27,005 bases of DNA from Chara braunii (GCA_003427395.1 BFEA01000423.1:830586-857590), one strand, 5' to 3'; positions 9,713 to 17,491 are shown, counted from the stretch's first letter. The notes: generated by a model not told the origin, from the letters alone. A program made the numbers and translations.

Positions 9713-9740
9713 ACAGATACTGCCCCGACCAAATCCCCCG

Positions 9741-9866
9741 CCTGACAATACCTTTCGTGGAAGTTTGGCCCCTAAATCCGAGGAACACTTTGCACGTCAG
9801 CCTGACAATGCCTTTCGTGGACGTTTAGCCCCTATACCAAAATCCGACGAACACTTTGCATGTCAG
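9741..9866. repeat. Tandem repeat, 60-66-bp unit, two copies
   Basis: Units 9741-9800 and 9801-9866 begin CCTGACAAT(A/G)CCTTTCGTGG and end GAACACTTTGCA(C/T)GTCAG. The second has a 6-base insertion. Confidence 0.9.
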
Positions 9867-10081
9867 TATCGCTGCGAGCCTCCACTAAAGTCCCCTTTGC
9901 CCCATCGTGCTCGACATAGTTCACCATATTTTGGGTCTCTACAGATATGCTCATACTCAACATCTCACAATCGACTGTGACAAGCGGACTCGACACTCAA
10001 ACCCCTTCTGCCTTGCGGACTAGGCACCCTCCAACCCATGCATATGTTGACTCGTCGGTCCGTGCTTCAAGTCGGGCATGG
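9867..10081. other. Spacer between composite elements
   Basis: No gene or repeat recognised between the 66-bp repeats and the next composite copy. Confidence 0.5.
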
Positions 10082-10170
10082 TAGAGGAATTTCACAAGTA
10101 TTCAAAAGTCGTAGGCGCCATGCTAATCTTCTTTGTATCGATCCAATTTTAACAGATGTCTCGAAGGACC
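10082..10170 (-). ncRNA. U6 snRNA-like sequence, copy 3 (3' part decayed)
   Basis: Minus strand: GGTCCTTCGAGACATCTG, TTAAAATTGGATCGATACAA and AGAAGATTAGCATGGC, closest of the three antisense copies to canonical U6 in the 5' half. The ACAGAGA box reads ACAAAGA. Beyond GCATGGC the match becomes weak (AAATTCCTCTACC at the position of GAGAAATGGTCC). Confidence 0.82.
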
Positions 10171-10254
10171 ACCGTTGTAGGCTGCGGCCTTGAGACATCA
10201 CCATCAAGTTGACCAAGCCAAGATAGTTCAAAATCCAGGCGTTGTACTCACTTG

Positions 10255-10323
10255 CATTTAGGGGAGTTCCAACCCAGGTCCATCTTTCAACAATTCGTGG
10301 GTATACCAACTGAGCCAGAGCTT
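10255..10323 (-). mobile_element. tRNA-like module upstream of U6 copy 3
   Basis: Minus strand: CTCTGGCTCAGTTGGTATAC (A box TGGCTCAGTTGG), GAATTGTTGAAAG in the anticodon-arm position, then GACCTGGGTTGGAACTCC (B-box-like). It is the best-preserved of the modules and shows that the U6-linked part derives from a tRNA. It ends about 85 bp before the U6 5' end. Confidence 0.65.
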
Positions 10324-11159
10324 GTTGGTTTGGACACCAGTCTCGAAACTGACATCGGTACCAGTCTGGTCCCAAAAAGCGAGATTTTAAATTAAAAAAA
10401 TGAAAATAGGTTATTAAAAAAAAACAAAACGAGATTGGAATAATAGAGAAAAGGGAGACGGGCTGGAACTGTTGGCACCTCCTCAGTCCCACTGATCGGA
10501 CCCGCGATCGGGACCGTCAGTAAATTGAGGAGGAGAGTCTCGCCAGACCCTCAACCCCAAGATTTCCTTCAAGATGCTTCGTCGTTCCCGTGTTGCCAAC
10601 TCCTTGCTTCGATGCTTGAATCTGCGTGGAGAAAGTCCGATATCGTAACCTATAGGTCTAAGCCCAAGTTTGAGTAGGTCAGACGCCAAATTGTCCATTG
10701 GTGGTATCGACACCGCGACCAAGCCCACCAAGATACACCAAGGCCCTACCGCCATACGGGCAATCAAAATGCCTTGTGTTGCATGTCACATGTCTCAGAT
10801 AAAATTTAAAATAACCACATCAAAAACTCGTGGCACAGGTGGTCAGACCTGACACCGACTATAGCAATGCTGCCTCCATGCGCGCACACGTGCCGCCGTT
10901 AAAGATACCAGACCAAAGGAAAAGATCACGTAATCCTAGTTTAATCAAAAACAAAGTTGGTCGACAACTGTGCCGACTTTACAATTATCGACAAGAAGAA
11001 GAGATCACACTCGCCTTGAAAGTTGCGCGTCCACACACTCCCTATTCTTCCCCTGCACACATTACTGGTCTCAATAAGAAAACTTGCATCGGTTCGCGCG
11101 ACACACCCAACTTTTGTTCTCAATTTCCGAATAAAAACCTGTCACTTGCAAAAACCAGG

Positions 11160-11185
11160 GCGAATACCCTTGTAAAGGTATTCGC
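11160..11185. repeat. Conserved hairpin near element end, copy B
   Basis: GCGAATACC is perfectly complementary to GGTATTCGC. Compared with the copy at 9687-9712, the third pair has changed from A:T to G:C on both sides, a compensatory double change. Confidence 0.65.
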
Positions 11186-11239
11186 ACCGACGACGTACAT
11201 AGCCTATATAGCGTACATAGAGATGCCCAGGTAGGGTGA

Positions 11240-12090
11240 CACACTATCATGGTGGTGTGCCTTTCCATGTTCTAGCAGAAGATACATTCTCAATTTCCAC
11301 AAAAAAACCGATGCGGATCTTATCTGGTCAGCGGAGCAACGGACTATAATGGCGGTCTATCTTTCTAAGGTGCGTTTTCAATTTGCACATTTGGTGAGCA
11401 CTGGGGTGACACACTATCTGGTGGTATAACTTTCCATATTCTAGTGGAAGTTACATTCTCAATTTCCACAAAAAACTACCCAGATTTGATCGTGGTAGTA
11501 GAGTGAGAGGTTGTGATGGCGGTATATCTTTCGATGAGGAAGATTCATTCTCAATTTGTCCGCTGGGTGAGCAGTGGAGCGATGCACTGTGATGGCAATG
11601 TATCTTTCCATGTTCTAGCGGAAAGATTCATTCTCAATTTGCACATTCGTAAGTTGTGGAAGAACGCTCGTTCTCAAATTTAAGGTGTATCTTTCCATGT
11701 TTTGAAGGAAAAATTCATTCTGAATTTGCAAGTAGGTTGATAACCTACTGCTGAAGGCATCCTACCTAATAAAGCAGAAACTTCTTATGGTTATAATTGC
11801 AGGACATATGTATAGGACTAACTGGGGTATAGGTCATAGCATGAAAGAAATTTTAGAGACACATAAACGCCCCTTTATCGGAGAAGGCCATAAAGGATTA
11901 TATGAATATTTACTACATCATGGCATGCTCGGTTGTCTCTGAATTTAACTATGCTTGGTTCTTTAAATTGGCTGAACAGTCTGGTGACACGCTATAATGG
12001 ATGTGTATCTTTCCAGGTTTCTGCCAAAGGTTCATTCTCGATTTGCAAGTTTGATGAGCGGTGGAGTCAGACTCCATGTTCGATTACAAT
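11240..12090. repeat. Tandem array, ~75-100-bp unit (CATTCTCAATTTGCAC)
   Basis: At least seven units share TCTTTCCATGTTCTAGCGGA, then GATTCATTCTCAATTTG and GGTGAGCAGTGGAGC. CATTCTCAATTT or a variant lies near 11287, 11377, 11456, 11547, 11629, 11667, 11717 and 12030. The array is broken between about 11735 and 11970 by plastid DNA. A related array is at 18840-19320. Confidence 0.88.
11788..11966 (+). pseudogene. psaA: Plastid psaA fragment (nuclear plastid DNA)
   Basis: PsaA is a core subunit of photosystem I in the thylakoid membrane. The frame reads [19 protein letters not shown], then [19 protein letters not shown], matching an internal part of PsaA nearly residue for residue. At about 11906 the match shifts frame and continues [18 protein letters not shown], so one base has been gained or lost. 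Only about 60 codons of a roughly 750-codon gene remain. Substitutions such as T for A and R for G at conserved positions fit decay. It sits within one unit of the tandem array. The donor must be a photosynthetic organism, presumably the host. Confidence 0.92.
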
Positions 12091-12253
12091 GACGGTGTGT
12101 CTTTCTATCTTCATTTTTTCTCCCCCATTTTGTTTCCTTTTTTTTACTGACTATTAGTGACTAATCAATCTATCAATTATAACTTGAATGGGTATAAGTA
12201 TCCGCAGATAGCTGCATCCATCAAGAAAACAACTGAAAATCGTCACTTTCATT

Positions 12254-12258
<5 letters not shown>

Positions 12259-12323
<65 letters not shown>
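12259..12323. repeat. (CT)n microsatellite at gap edge
   Basis: A perfect CT tract of about 32 units runs into the N gap, so its true length is unknown. Confidence 0.97.
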
Positions 12324-13063
12324 NNNNNNNNNNNNNNNNNNNNNNNNNNNNNNNNNNNNNNNNNNNNNNNNNNNNNNNNNNNNNNNNNNNNNNNNNNNNN
12401 NNNNNNNNNNNNNNNNNNNNNNNNNNNNNNNNNNNNNNNNNNNNNNNNNNNNNNNNNNNNNNNNNNNNNNNNNNNNNNNNNNNNNNNNNNNNNNNNNNNN
12501 NNNNNNNNNNNNNNNNNNNNNNNNNNNNNNNNNNNNNNNNNNNNNNNNNNNNNNNNNNNNNNNNNNNNNNNNNNNNNNNNNNNNNNNNNNNNNNNNNNNN
12601 NNNNNNNNNNNNNNNNNNNNNNNNNNNNNNNNNNNNNNNNNNNNNNNNNNNNNNNNNNNNNNNNNNNNNNNNNNNNNNNNNNNNNNNNNNNNNNNNNNNN
12701 NNNNNNNNNNNNNNNNNNNNNNNNNNNNNNNNNNNNNNNNNNNNNNNNNNNNNNNNNNNNNNNNNNNNNNNNNNNNNNNNNNNNNNNNNNNNNNNNNNNN
12801 NNNNNNNNNNNNNNNNNNNNNNNNNNNNNNNNNNNNNNNNNNNNNNNNNNNNNNNNNNNNNNNNNNNNNNNNNNNNNNNNNNNNNNNNNNNNNNNNNNNN
12901 NNNNNNNNNNNNNNNNNNNNNNNNNNNNNNNNNNNNNNNNNNNNNNNNNNNNNNNNNNNNNNNNNNNNNNNNNNNNNNNNNNNNNNNNNNNNNNNNNNNN
13001 NNNNNNNNNNNNNNNNNNNNNNNNNNNNNNNNNNNNNNNNNNNNNNNNNNNNNNNNNNNNNNN
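12324..13063. other. Assembly gap (740 N)
   Basis: Unsequenced bases bounded by a CT tract on the left and a 37-base T run on the right. The contiguity and order across this point are scaffold inference. Confidence 0.99.
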
Positions 13064-13101
<38 letters not shown>

Positions 13102-13402
13102 GCCTGTTTTGTTTTTGGTCAAGTCTGTATGTGCCATATATTCTTCTTTCAACCTAAGCCTAGACAGAGGAACCCCCCAAGCATATCTACCTCTCACAAT
13201 CAAGGGGATGCTATATTTTTCACTTAACCTAAGCGAAAAACATTACCAATACCGATCAGGGGAGGAAACCTGCTGTCTCGGTTGGTTTGGAATGCTCTTT
13301 TCTAGTGTCTTTCTTTTAATCACTTGGGATACACTAATTTCTCTCATTGAATATACGTAATTTTGATTCATAAATTGCAATTGATTAACATTCAAACTAT
13401 TT
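13064..13402. other. T37 run and unassigned AT-rich sequence
   Basis: T37 at 13064-13100 may be a minus-strand poly(A) tail. The 83-residue frame at 13109-13360 has a hydrophobic C-terminal half but no recognised motif. Confidence 0.4.
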
Positions 13403-13501
13403 ATTCCTTCGGGACATCCATTAAAATTGCAACGATACAAAGAAGATTAGCATGACCCGAATGCAAGGATGACACACATGAATTGAGAAATGTTCCAAAT
13501 T
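13403..13501 (+). ncRNA. U6 snRNA-like sequence, copy 4 (full length)
   Basis: Sense orientation: ATTCCTTCGGGACATCC, TTAAAATTGCAACGATACAA, AGAAGATTAGCATGACCC, GCAAGGATGACACACATGAA and TTGAGAAATGTTCCAAATT, covering all of U6. It is the closest of the four copies to canonical U6. The ACAGAGA box is ACAAAGA and CCCCTGCGCAAGG is changed to CCCGAATGCAAGG. It is followed by A-rich sequence rather than a T terminator, and no TCCCACATCG-type upstream element was seen. A retrocopy is likeliest; a working gene is not excluded. Confidence 0.9.
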
Positions 13502-14066
13502 GAAAAAAAAAAAGGAAAAAAAATCAAATTATTATCATTCTATCATACAATTTTGATACTCCATACACACTTAAACACAAATAAAGTATATCAATTTTTA
13601 TTTCCAAGCGGGTTTAGATTAATACATCTGCCTTAAGTGTAAAAGAGGCGCGTCACGAAAGGCTCAAGCTAGCGTTTTGCGCATCGAGATTGTGTAAACT
13701 TTGTGCTAGTTTTGTCTGAAATGTACGCATCTTACCATAATTTTTTGAAAGCAAGGTCTTGTAAATCGTGGTTTGGAATCCGAAGAGAAAATACTTCGAC
13801 TGAAGCCCAAGGAATTTTGCCCCAGTAATCCGTTGAACATTTAAATACATTATATTCATATTTCAATTCACAAGTATTTTGTAAGTCGTGTAGGTTTTGG
13901 AACTCAATTGGAAGTTATGAAACAAGGGCGCGGTAACCTTAAGTTGTACTAAAGAGTACCCAGACGGTTGATTGGGATTAAACCCAAAACCTCTTGAATG
14001 CCACATGCATTCCAAACCGAGTGAGTCAATCCGCTTGCTCTTGTTAGTAACTTTTGCCCATCCATG
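13502..14066. other. A-rich tail, AT-rich unassigned sequence
   Basis: A-rich stretch after the U6 copy, then unassigned sequence. On the minus strand at about 13960-14040 there is a weak tRNA-like pattern (AAGCGGATTGACTCACTC, later GTTTTGGGTTTAATCCC) that might be an old SINE head; I do not rely on it. Confidence 0.4.
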
Positions 14067-14595
14067 TACTCTAGGTTTGTTCTTTTCTAAAATATTATTC
14101 CTTTTTGCCCCGGCAGGCCGATGGGGCAAATCTGAACTAGAGTGTGGAAAGTATCATGACCTGAGCAAACGGGAATGAGAAAGAAAAAAAGTTGCTCTAG
14201 GTTTGTTTCATTTTTTAAATATTCTCTCTTTTATCCCGCAAGACTGATAGGTTAAATCCGGACCGGAGTGTGGTAAGTGGGGCAAATCCGAACTAGAGTG
14301 TGGAAAGTGTCATGATCTGAGGAAACGAGAATGAAACAGAAAAAAATTGCTCTAGGTTTGTTTCATTTTTAAAAAATATTCTCTCTTCTATCCCGCCAGA
14401 TTGATGAGGCAAATCCGGACCGGAGTGTGGAAAGTGTCATGAATTGAGCAAACAGGAATGAGACAAAAAAAAAACTTACCTTTTTCAGAGCAATAAATAA
14501 TTTGAGTATGTAGAAAGTGTTATGAATTGAGCAAACAGGAATGAGACAAAAAAAAACTTACCTCCTTCGGAGCAATAAATAACTTGAGTATACCC
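14067..14595. repeat. Tandem repeat, ~125-160-bp unit
   Basis: Three units begin CTCTAGGTTTGTT at about 14069, 14195 and 14350, carry GGCAAATC(C/T)GAAC, GGAGTGTGGAAAGTGTCATG and GAGCAAACGGGAATGAGA, and end in A-rich runs. The last unit has an internal duplication of about 75-90 bp (GTAGAAAGTG or TGGAAAGTG to CAATAAATAA). Confidence 0.88.
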
Positions 14596-14719
14596 ATCTA
14601 GTGAAATTATTCCTTTTTGCTTTGTATTTTATTAAAAGCAAACTCGTGCCCCTCATGACTAACTGAACGTTTAAACGCCTTGAACACATGTTCGCGTGCA
14701 AACAAGCGCATTCAAACCA
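14596..14719. other. Unassigned spacer
   Basis: Nothing recognised except the short palindrome CGTTTAAACG near 14668. Confidence 0.4.
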
Positions 14720-14758
14720 CCACGTGGCGCATTAAATGCATTTAAATGCACCATGTGG
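14720..14758. repeat. Imperfect 39-bp palindrome
   Basis: CCACGTGGCGCATTAAATG is complementary to CATTTAAATGCACCATGTGG except for two base changes and one indel, with no loop. The centre TGCATTTAAATGCA (14737-14750) is a perfect palindrome. It could extrude a cruciform or be a double binding site (CACGTG is a G-box core); no function is shown. Confidence 0.7.
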
Positions 14759-14907
14759 AAGGGGATGAGAATAACTTAAATGTATGCGGCCCGCTGGCGA
14801 GCGTGCGTCAGAAGGCAAGGGGGGAGCAAGTGGTTTAGGAGATAATACAATAAAATAAAATCACGTGTTTGTGTGTGCATGTGTGTGTAGTGCACACACA
14901 CACACAT

Positions 14908-14909
<2 letters not shown>
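14759..14909. other. Unassigned sequence with short (CA)n
   Basis: Contains a TG-rich stretch at about 14866-14888 followed by a CA run (14892-14906), which are mutually complementary and could fold. No gene. Confidence 0.5.

Positions 14910-14984
<75 letters not shown>
14910..14984. repeat. (GA)37 microsatellite
   Basis: Perfect GA repeat immediately left of the AATCGATT array. Confidence 0.97.
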
Positions 14985-14986
<2 letters not shown>

Positions 14987-14989
14987 TAA

Positions 14990-15160
14990 TTCAATCGATT
15001 CGATTAAATCACTTTGAATCGATTTAATTGACGCAATCAATTCGATTCAATCGAATCGATTACACTGAATCGATCCTTGAATCGAATCGATTGAATCAAT
15101 CGATTAGTTTAAATCGATCCGATTCAATCGATTAGATTGAATTGATGATACGATTCAACC
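14990..15160. repeat. Degenerate AATCGATT array, left border of mitochondrial-type block
   Basis: About a dozen variants of AATCGATT and ATTCGATT occur with irregular 8-22-bp spacing. The core is its own reverse complement, so both strands read alike. The array stops where the group II intron RT reading frame begins. Confidence 0.9.
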
Positions 15161-15167
15161 TCGCTCT

Positions 15168-15341
15168 TATGGATTTATGCCAGGACGTAGTTGTCAAGAT
15201 GCCATAGAAGCTCTAGTTAGAACCATTAAAGCTAAATATGTGCTTGGCGCCGACATTGCAAAATACTTTGATCGAATCAACACTTCTTCCCAGTTTCGAA
15301 ATCGAATATTATATTATGAAAGCTTAGATGCAATAGATTGA
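15168..15341 (+). pseudogene. Group II intron reverse transcriptase fragment (RT start)
   Basis: The frame reads YGFMPGRSCQDAIEALVRTI and KYVLGADIAKYFDRINT. This matches the conserved GFRPGRS...A...DADI(K)..FD.I stretch of group II intron-encoded proteins (maturase/RT), RT domains 2-3. After INT the family match is lost, and a stop follows at 15339-15341. The aspartate of DADI is present as GADI with the second D kept. Only about 57 codons of a usual 400-600-codon protein remain. It borders the AATCGATT array and precedes the tRNA cluster, all in the same orientation, as expected of a mitochondrial insert. Confidence 0.85.
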
Positions 15342-15354
15342 GAATAACACATTT

Positions 15355-15427
15355 GAGTAATTAGCTAAGTTGGTAGAGTGCCTCACTTACATCGAGAGAG
15401 TCAGCGGTTCAAGTCCATTATTACCGA
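15355..15427 (+). tRNA. trnV: tRNA-Val (UAC), mitochondrial type, decayed acceptor
   Basis: Anticodon TAC lies in CTTACAT between CTCA- and CGAG-type stem halves; T loop TTCAAGT and a GCGG/CC(A)T T stem are clear. The 5' acceptor arm GAGTAAT pairs with ATTACCG at only five of seven positions, and the T stem has a C:A mismatch. This suggests a pseudogene copy. There is no intron, unlike plastid trnV-UAC, which favours a mitochondrial source. Confidence 0.75.
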
Positions 15428-15430
15428 GAT

Positions 15431-15504
15431 GGGAAAATAAATTAGTTGGTTAGAGTGTTGATCTGTCACACCAAAAGTCGCGGGTTCAAATCTCGTTTTT
15501 CCCG
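15431..15504 (+). tRNA. trnD: tRNA-Asp (GUC), mitochondrial type
   Basis: Acceptor GGGAAAA pairs fully with TTTTCCC and the discriminator is G. The anticodon loop CTGTCAC gives GUC. The T arm GCGGGTTCAAATCTCG is well formed. The D stem and one anticodon pair are weakened, so function is doubtful. Only three bases separate it from trnV, and it abuts trnS. Confidence 0.82.
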
Positions 15505-15592
15505 GGAGGTATGGTTGAGTGGCTGAAAGCATTGGTTTGCTAAATCAACATACAACAAGATTGTATCATGGGTTCTAATCCCATTTCCTTCG
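15505..15592 (+). tRNA. trnS: tRNA-Ser (GCU), plant mitochondrial type
   Basis: Class II tRNA with a long variable arm (CATACAACAAGATTGTAT). GGAGGTATGGTTGAGTGGCT at the start and TTTGCTAAATCAACATACAA in the middle agree nearly base for base with plant mitochondrial trnS-GCU. The 3' acceptor reads TTCCTTCG where TTCCTCCG is expected, leaving a G:U pair. The T loop has TTCTAAT for TTCGAAT. Confidence 0.9.
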
Positions 15593-15599
15593 TTTCGTC

Positions 15600-15672
15600 G
15601 GGGGCGTAGTTCAAGTAATAGAACGCATGTTTTGCAAGTATGAAGTTATCCGTTTAAGTCCGATTGTCTCCA
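15600..15672 (+). tRNA. trnA: tRNA-Ala (UGC), mitochondrial type
   Basis: Acceptor GGGGGCG pairs with TGTCTCC using several G:U pairs; the anticodon loop TTTGCAA gives UGC between CATGT and GTATG; discriminator A. T loop TTTAAGT is altered from TTCAAGT. Plastid trnA-UGC has an intron and lies in the rRNA operon; this copy has neither, which favours a mitochondrial origin. Confidence 0.8.
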
Positions 15673-15682
15673 ATTTCCCCTT

Positions 15683-15756
15683 GAGCCGTAGCTCAGGTGG
15701 TAGAGCATTCTCTTGGTAAGGGAAAGACCTCCGGTTCAAGTTCGGTCGTAGGCTCC
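15683..15756 (+). tRNA. trnT: tRNA-Thr (GGU), mitochondrial type
   Basis: D arm TAGCTCAGGTGGTAGAGC, anticodon loop TTGGTAA (GGU) between TTCTC and GGGAA, T arm CCGGTTCAAGTTCGG. The acceptor GAGCC/GGCTC pairs but the inner acceptor is disturbed by about two extra bases at TCGTA. A slightly damaged copy ends the five-gene cluster. Confidence 0.8.
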
Positions 15757-15767
15757 GTCTTAAATTA

Positions 15768-15821
15768 ATATATATATATATATATATCGTCAAATAGACA
15801 TATATATATATATATATATAT
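15768..15821. repeat. (AT)n microsatellite, two blocks
   Basis: TA runs at 15768-15787 and 15799-15821 flank CGTCAAATAGACA. They follow trnT directly. Confidence 0.9.
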
Positions 15822-16968
15822 GGCTAAAACCAAACAAATATTTTTTTTTTTGAGAGTCAATAGATCTCAATCCAAGAATCAAACAAGAATGAATACCACA
15901 TATAAGAGTAAAAACTAAACTTCCTACTACTATAGTCAAACAATTGACTATTAAATAGTGCAAATGATATAGCCATGATTTTTTAGTAACCAGTGATTTA
16001 GTAATTGTGAAATTGAAATCTTTTGTAAACGACATTAGTCAAGGCAACTTCATTGCGATTTCGAAAACAAAAGACAAAACCATAAAGACCCAGGATCCAA
16101 CACCATAATAAGAGACTACCTTTTTTATTCGACCAAGTTCCAGAAACTTCAATGGTAATTGATTATTTGAATTTGTAAAAACGCTATAAATAGAGAAATC
16201 AGAAGAAACATAACAAAACAAAAGTTAAAAAAACAGATGGTTAAAACGAGAAAAAAAGCGAAAAAAAAAAAGATATGGAGTACCGATTGATGAAAAGGTG
16301 CTTTAGGCGTTGTAGGAATAACAAAACTCTTAATTTGATAACTGAAAAAAGAGAAAAAAAATGCGAAGCTTATAAAAAATTGCATACATATTTTCAAAGC
16401 TTCAGATATTTGTGTGCAAATAAATGATGGTTTTTCTATGTGTAGAACAAGAAAAGGTTTAACAAATACTTTACGGGTTGTATAAAAAGACCGCGTTAAA
16501 TATCGAAGAATATGTTTTCCGTAATGATTGATTCACAATATCTTTTCAACTTTCAAAAGTTGTTAATCGAACCTTCTGGTTCTATCTGTTGCGATGAGAA
16601 TGATGTGTTTGACTCTTTGTTTTTGCACACATCATTCATACGACTCGTACCTAAGTTCTTAAAGGTGAATGTAGTGAATATGGTGAAGGCATAGTCTTAC
16701 CCCATCAGTAATGGTAAAAGGTCGAGGTTCCAAGGATTCGGTTGTTCGCGGATGAAAGTGGTAAACTCATTGCCCTGTCAGACGAGTAATCTCTGACCGT
16801 TTTGTTTGTTTCAGTGTCATCTTATATCCACTAATGAATCAAATCAATGTGGAAAAGAAGTATACGTACGATAGATACCTTTGTTTGTATGTAGTGTCGT
16901 ATTATTATAGTGACCTTGGACAAGAGTCGTGGCCTTCGGCCTACACAAAGGAGCGTATGAAAGAAACT
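15822..16968. other. AT-rich, mitochondrial-like sequence without an assigned gene
   Basis: Composition matches the neighbouring organelle-like DNA. Frames exist at 16149-16397 (minus, phenylalanine rich), at 16275-16430 (plus, basic: MEYRLMKRCFRRCRNNK) and 16512-16694 (plus). The basic frame has ribosomal-protein-like composition, but I cannot match it to a specific mitochondrial ribosomal protein. All may be decayed mitochondrial sequence. Confidence 0.45.
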
Positions 16969-17049
16969 CAATTTGTAGTAGAGGATCAAGTCTGGTAGCG
17001 CATCTGTTTTGGGTACAAAGGGTCATAGGTTCGAATCCTATCACCTTGA
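16969..17049 (+). tRNA. trnP: tRNA-Pro (UGG), plant mitochondrial type, damaged 5' arm
   Basis: TCTGGTAGCGCATCTGTTTT then GGGTACAAAGGGTCATAGGT and TCGAATCC match plant mitochondrial trnP-UGG almost exactly; the anticodon TGG is in the TTTTGGGTA loop. The 5' side is damaged: CAATTTG pairs with CACCTTG at five of seven positions, and about seven extra bases sit in the D-arm region (GTAGAGGATCAAG). A pseudogene copy is likely. Confidence 0.85.
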
Positions 17050-17120
17050 GTCAAAATTTGAGTAAATTGATATGAAAATCAATCGACCATTATCACCTCA
17101 TATTACTATTTATCAAAAAA

Positions 17121-17255
17121 AAGATTGCCTGTGAGAAATTCTTAGCGCTGGTGAAAGAGTCGCTTAAAGCGGGATACAAAACCAATGTAAGCGAAGTGCA
17201 TATTCCCGGAACTTCACAAGTTTTTATAAGCTTATGCTTCGCACCTCTATTATGA
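17121..17255 (+). pseudogene. Probable group II intron RT N-terminal fragment
   Basis: The frame KIACEKFLALVKESLKAGYK then TNVSEVHIPGTSQVFIS resembles the RT-0 entry segment of group II intron proteins, where a helix with L..L..G.Y.P is followed by V..V.IPK..G..R. The usual GK.RPLGIP continuation is lost and a stop follows at 17253. It points opposite to the neighbouring RT fragment at 17492-17976. Confidence 0.5.
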
Positions 17256-17491
17256 ACTTCACAAATTCGTCTCTTCGACCCTCAACAATGCCAAATTCGA
17301 CATGGAAACTCCTAATCGAAGACTAAGAGGCGAGGTGATCGTAAGAGATTCCGCTCTTCAAACGATAAAAACCTGATTGTATTTTTATTCAATAAAATTG
17401 CAAGTCAACCATCAAAGAAAATATAAGATATAACCGAATTAAAAAAAAAAAAAAACATCTCATTTAGAAGTTAATTATCAAACATTGATGG

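Larger units (their letters stand above)
8530..9735 (-). mobile_element. Composite tRNA-like/U6 repeat element, copy A
   Basis: This stretch aligns in order with 10080-11205. Shared blocks on the plus strand are the U6 antisense, the tRNA-like module, an A/T-rich spacer, CGCCAGACCCTCAACCCC, CTGACACCG(G/A)C(C/T)ATAGCAA, CTAGTTTAAT and ATACCCTTGTAA. A second tRNA-like stretch is at 9049-9098 (minus: TTGGTTAGAGCGGCG then GCGGATTCAAGG). No protein gene is carried, so any mobility would be non-autonomous. Boundaries are approximate. Confidence 0.7.
10080..11205 (-). mobile_element. Composite tRNA-like/U6 repeat element, copy B
   Basis: Direct, more diverged copy of 8530-9735. The offset between copies is 1537 bp at the U6 5' end and 1473 bp at the far hairpin, so the internal spacer differs by tens of bases. 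The composition and order of blocks are preserved. The antisense frame of 141 residues at 10067-10492 is a shadow of these RNA-like blocks. Confidence 0.7.

Noticed and set aside
10067-10492. 141-residue frame on the minus strand
   Set aside because: It runs through U6-like and tRNA-like sequence; the conservation is of RNA-type blocks, with frame not kept in the related copies.
11788-11966. First read as a mitochondrial nad5 fragment
   Set aside because: [13 protein letters not shown]...GEGHKGLYE...TSWHA is the PsaA sequence order; nad5 does not contain it.
12154-13227. Two ~350-residue reading frames on opposite strands
   Set aside because: They are made of the N gap, the (CT)n tract and the T run; no real coding sequence is present.
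14990-15160. AATCGATT array considered as a CRISPR array
   Set aside because: Units are degenerate and lack uniform repeat and spacer lengths, there are no cas genes, and the setting is eukaryotic.
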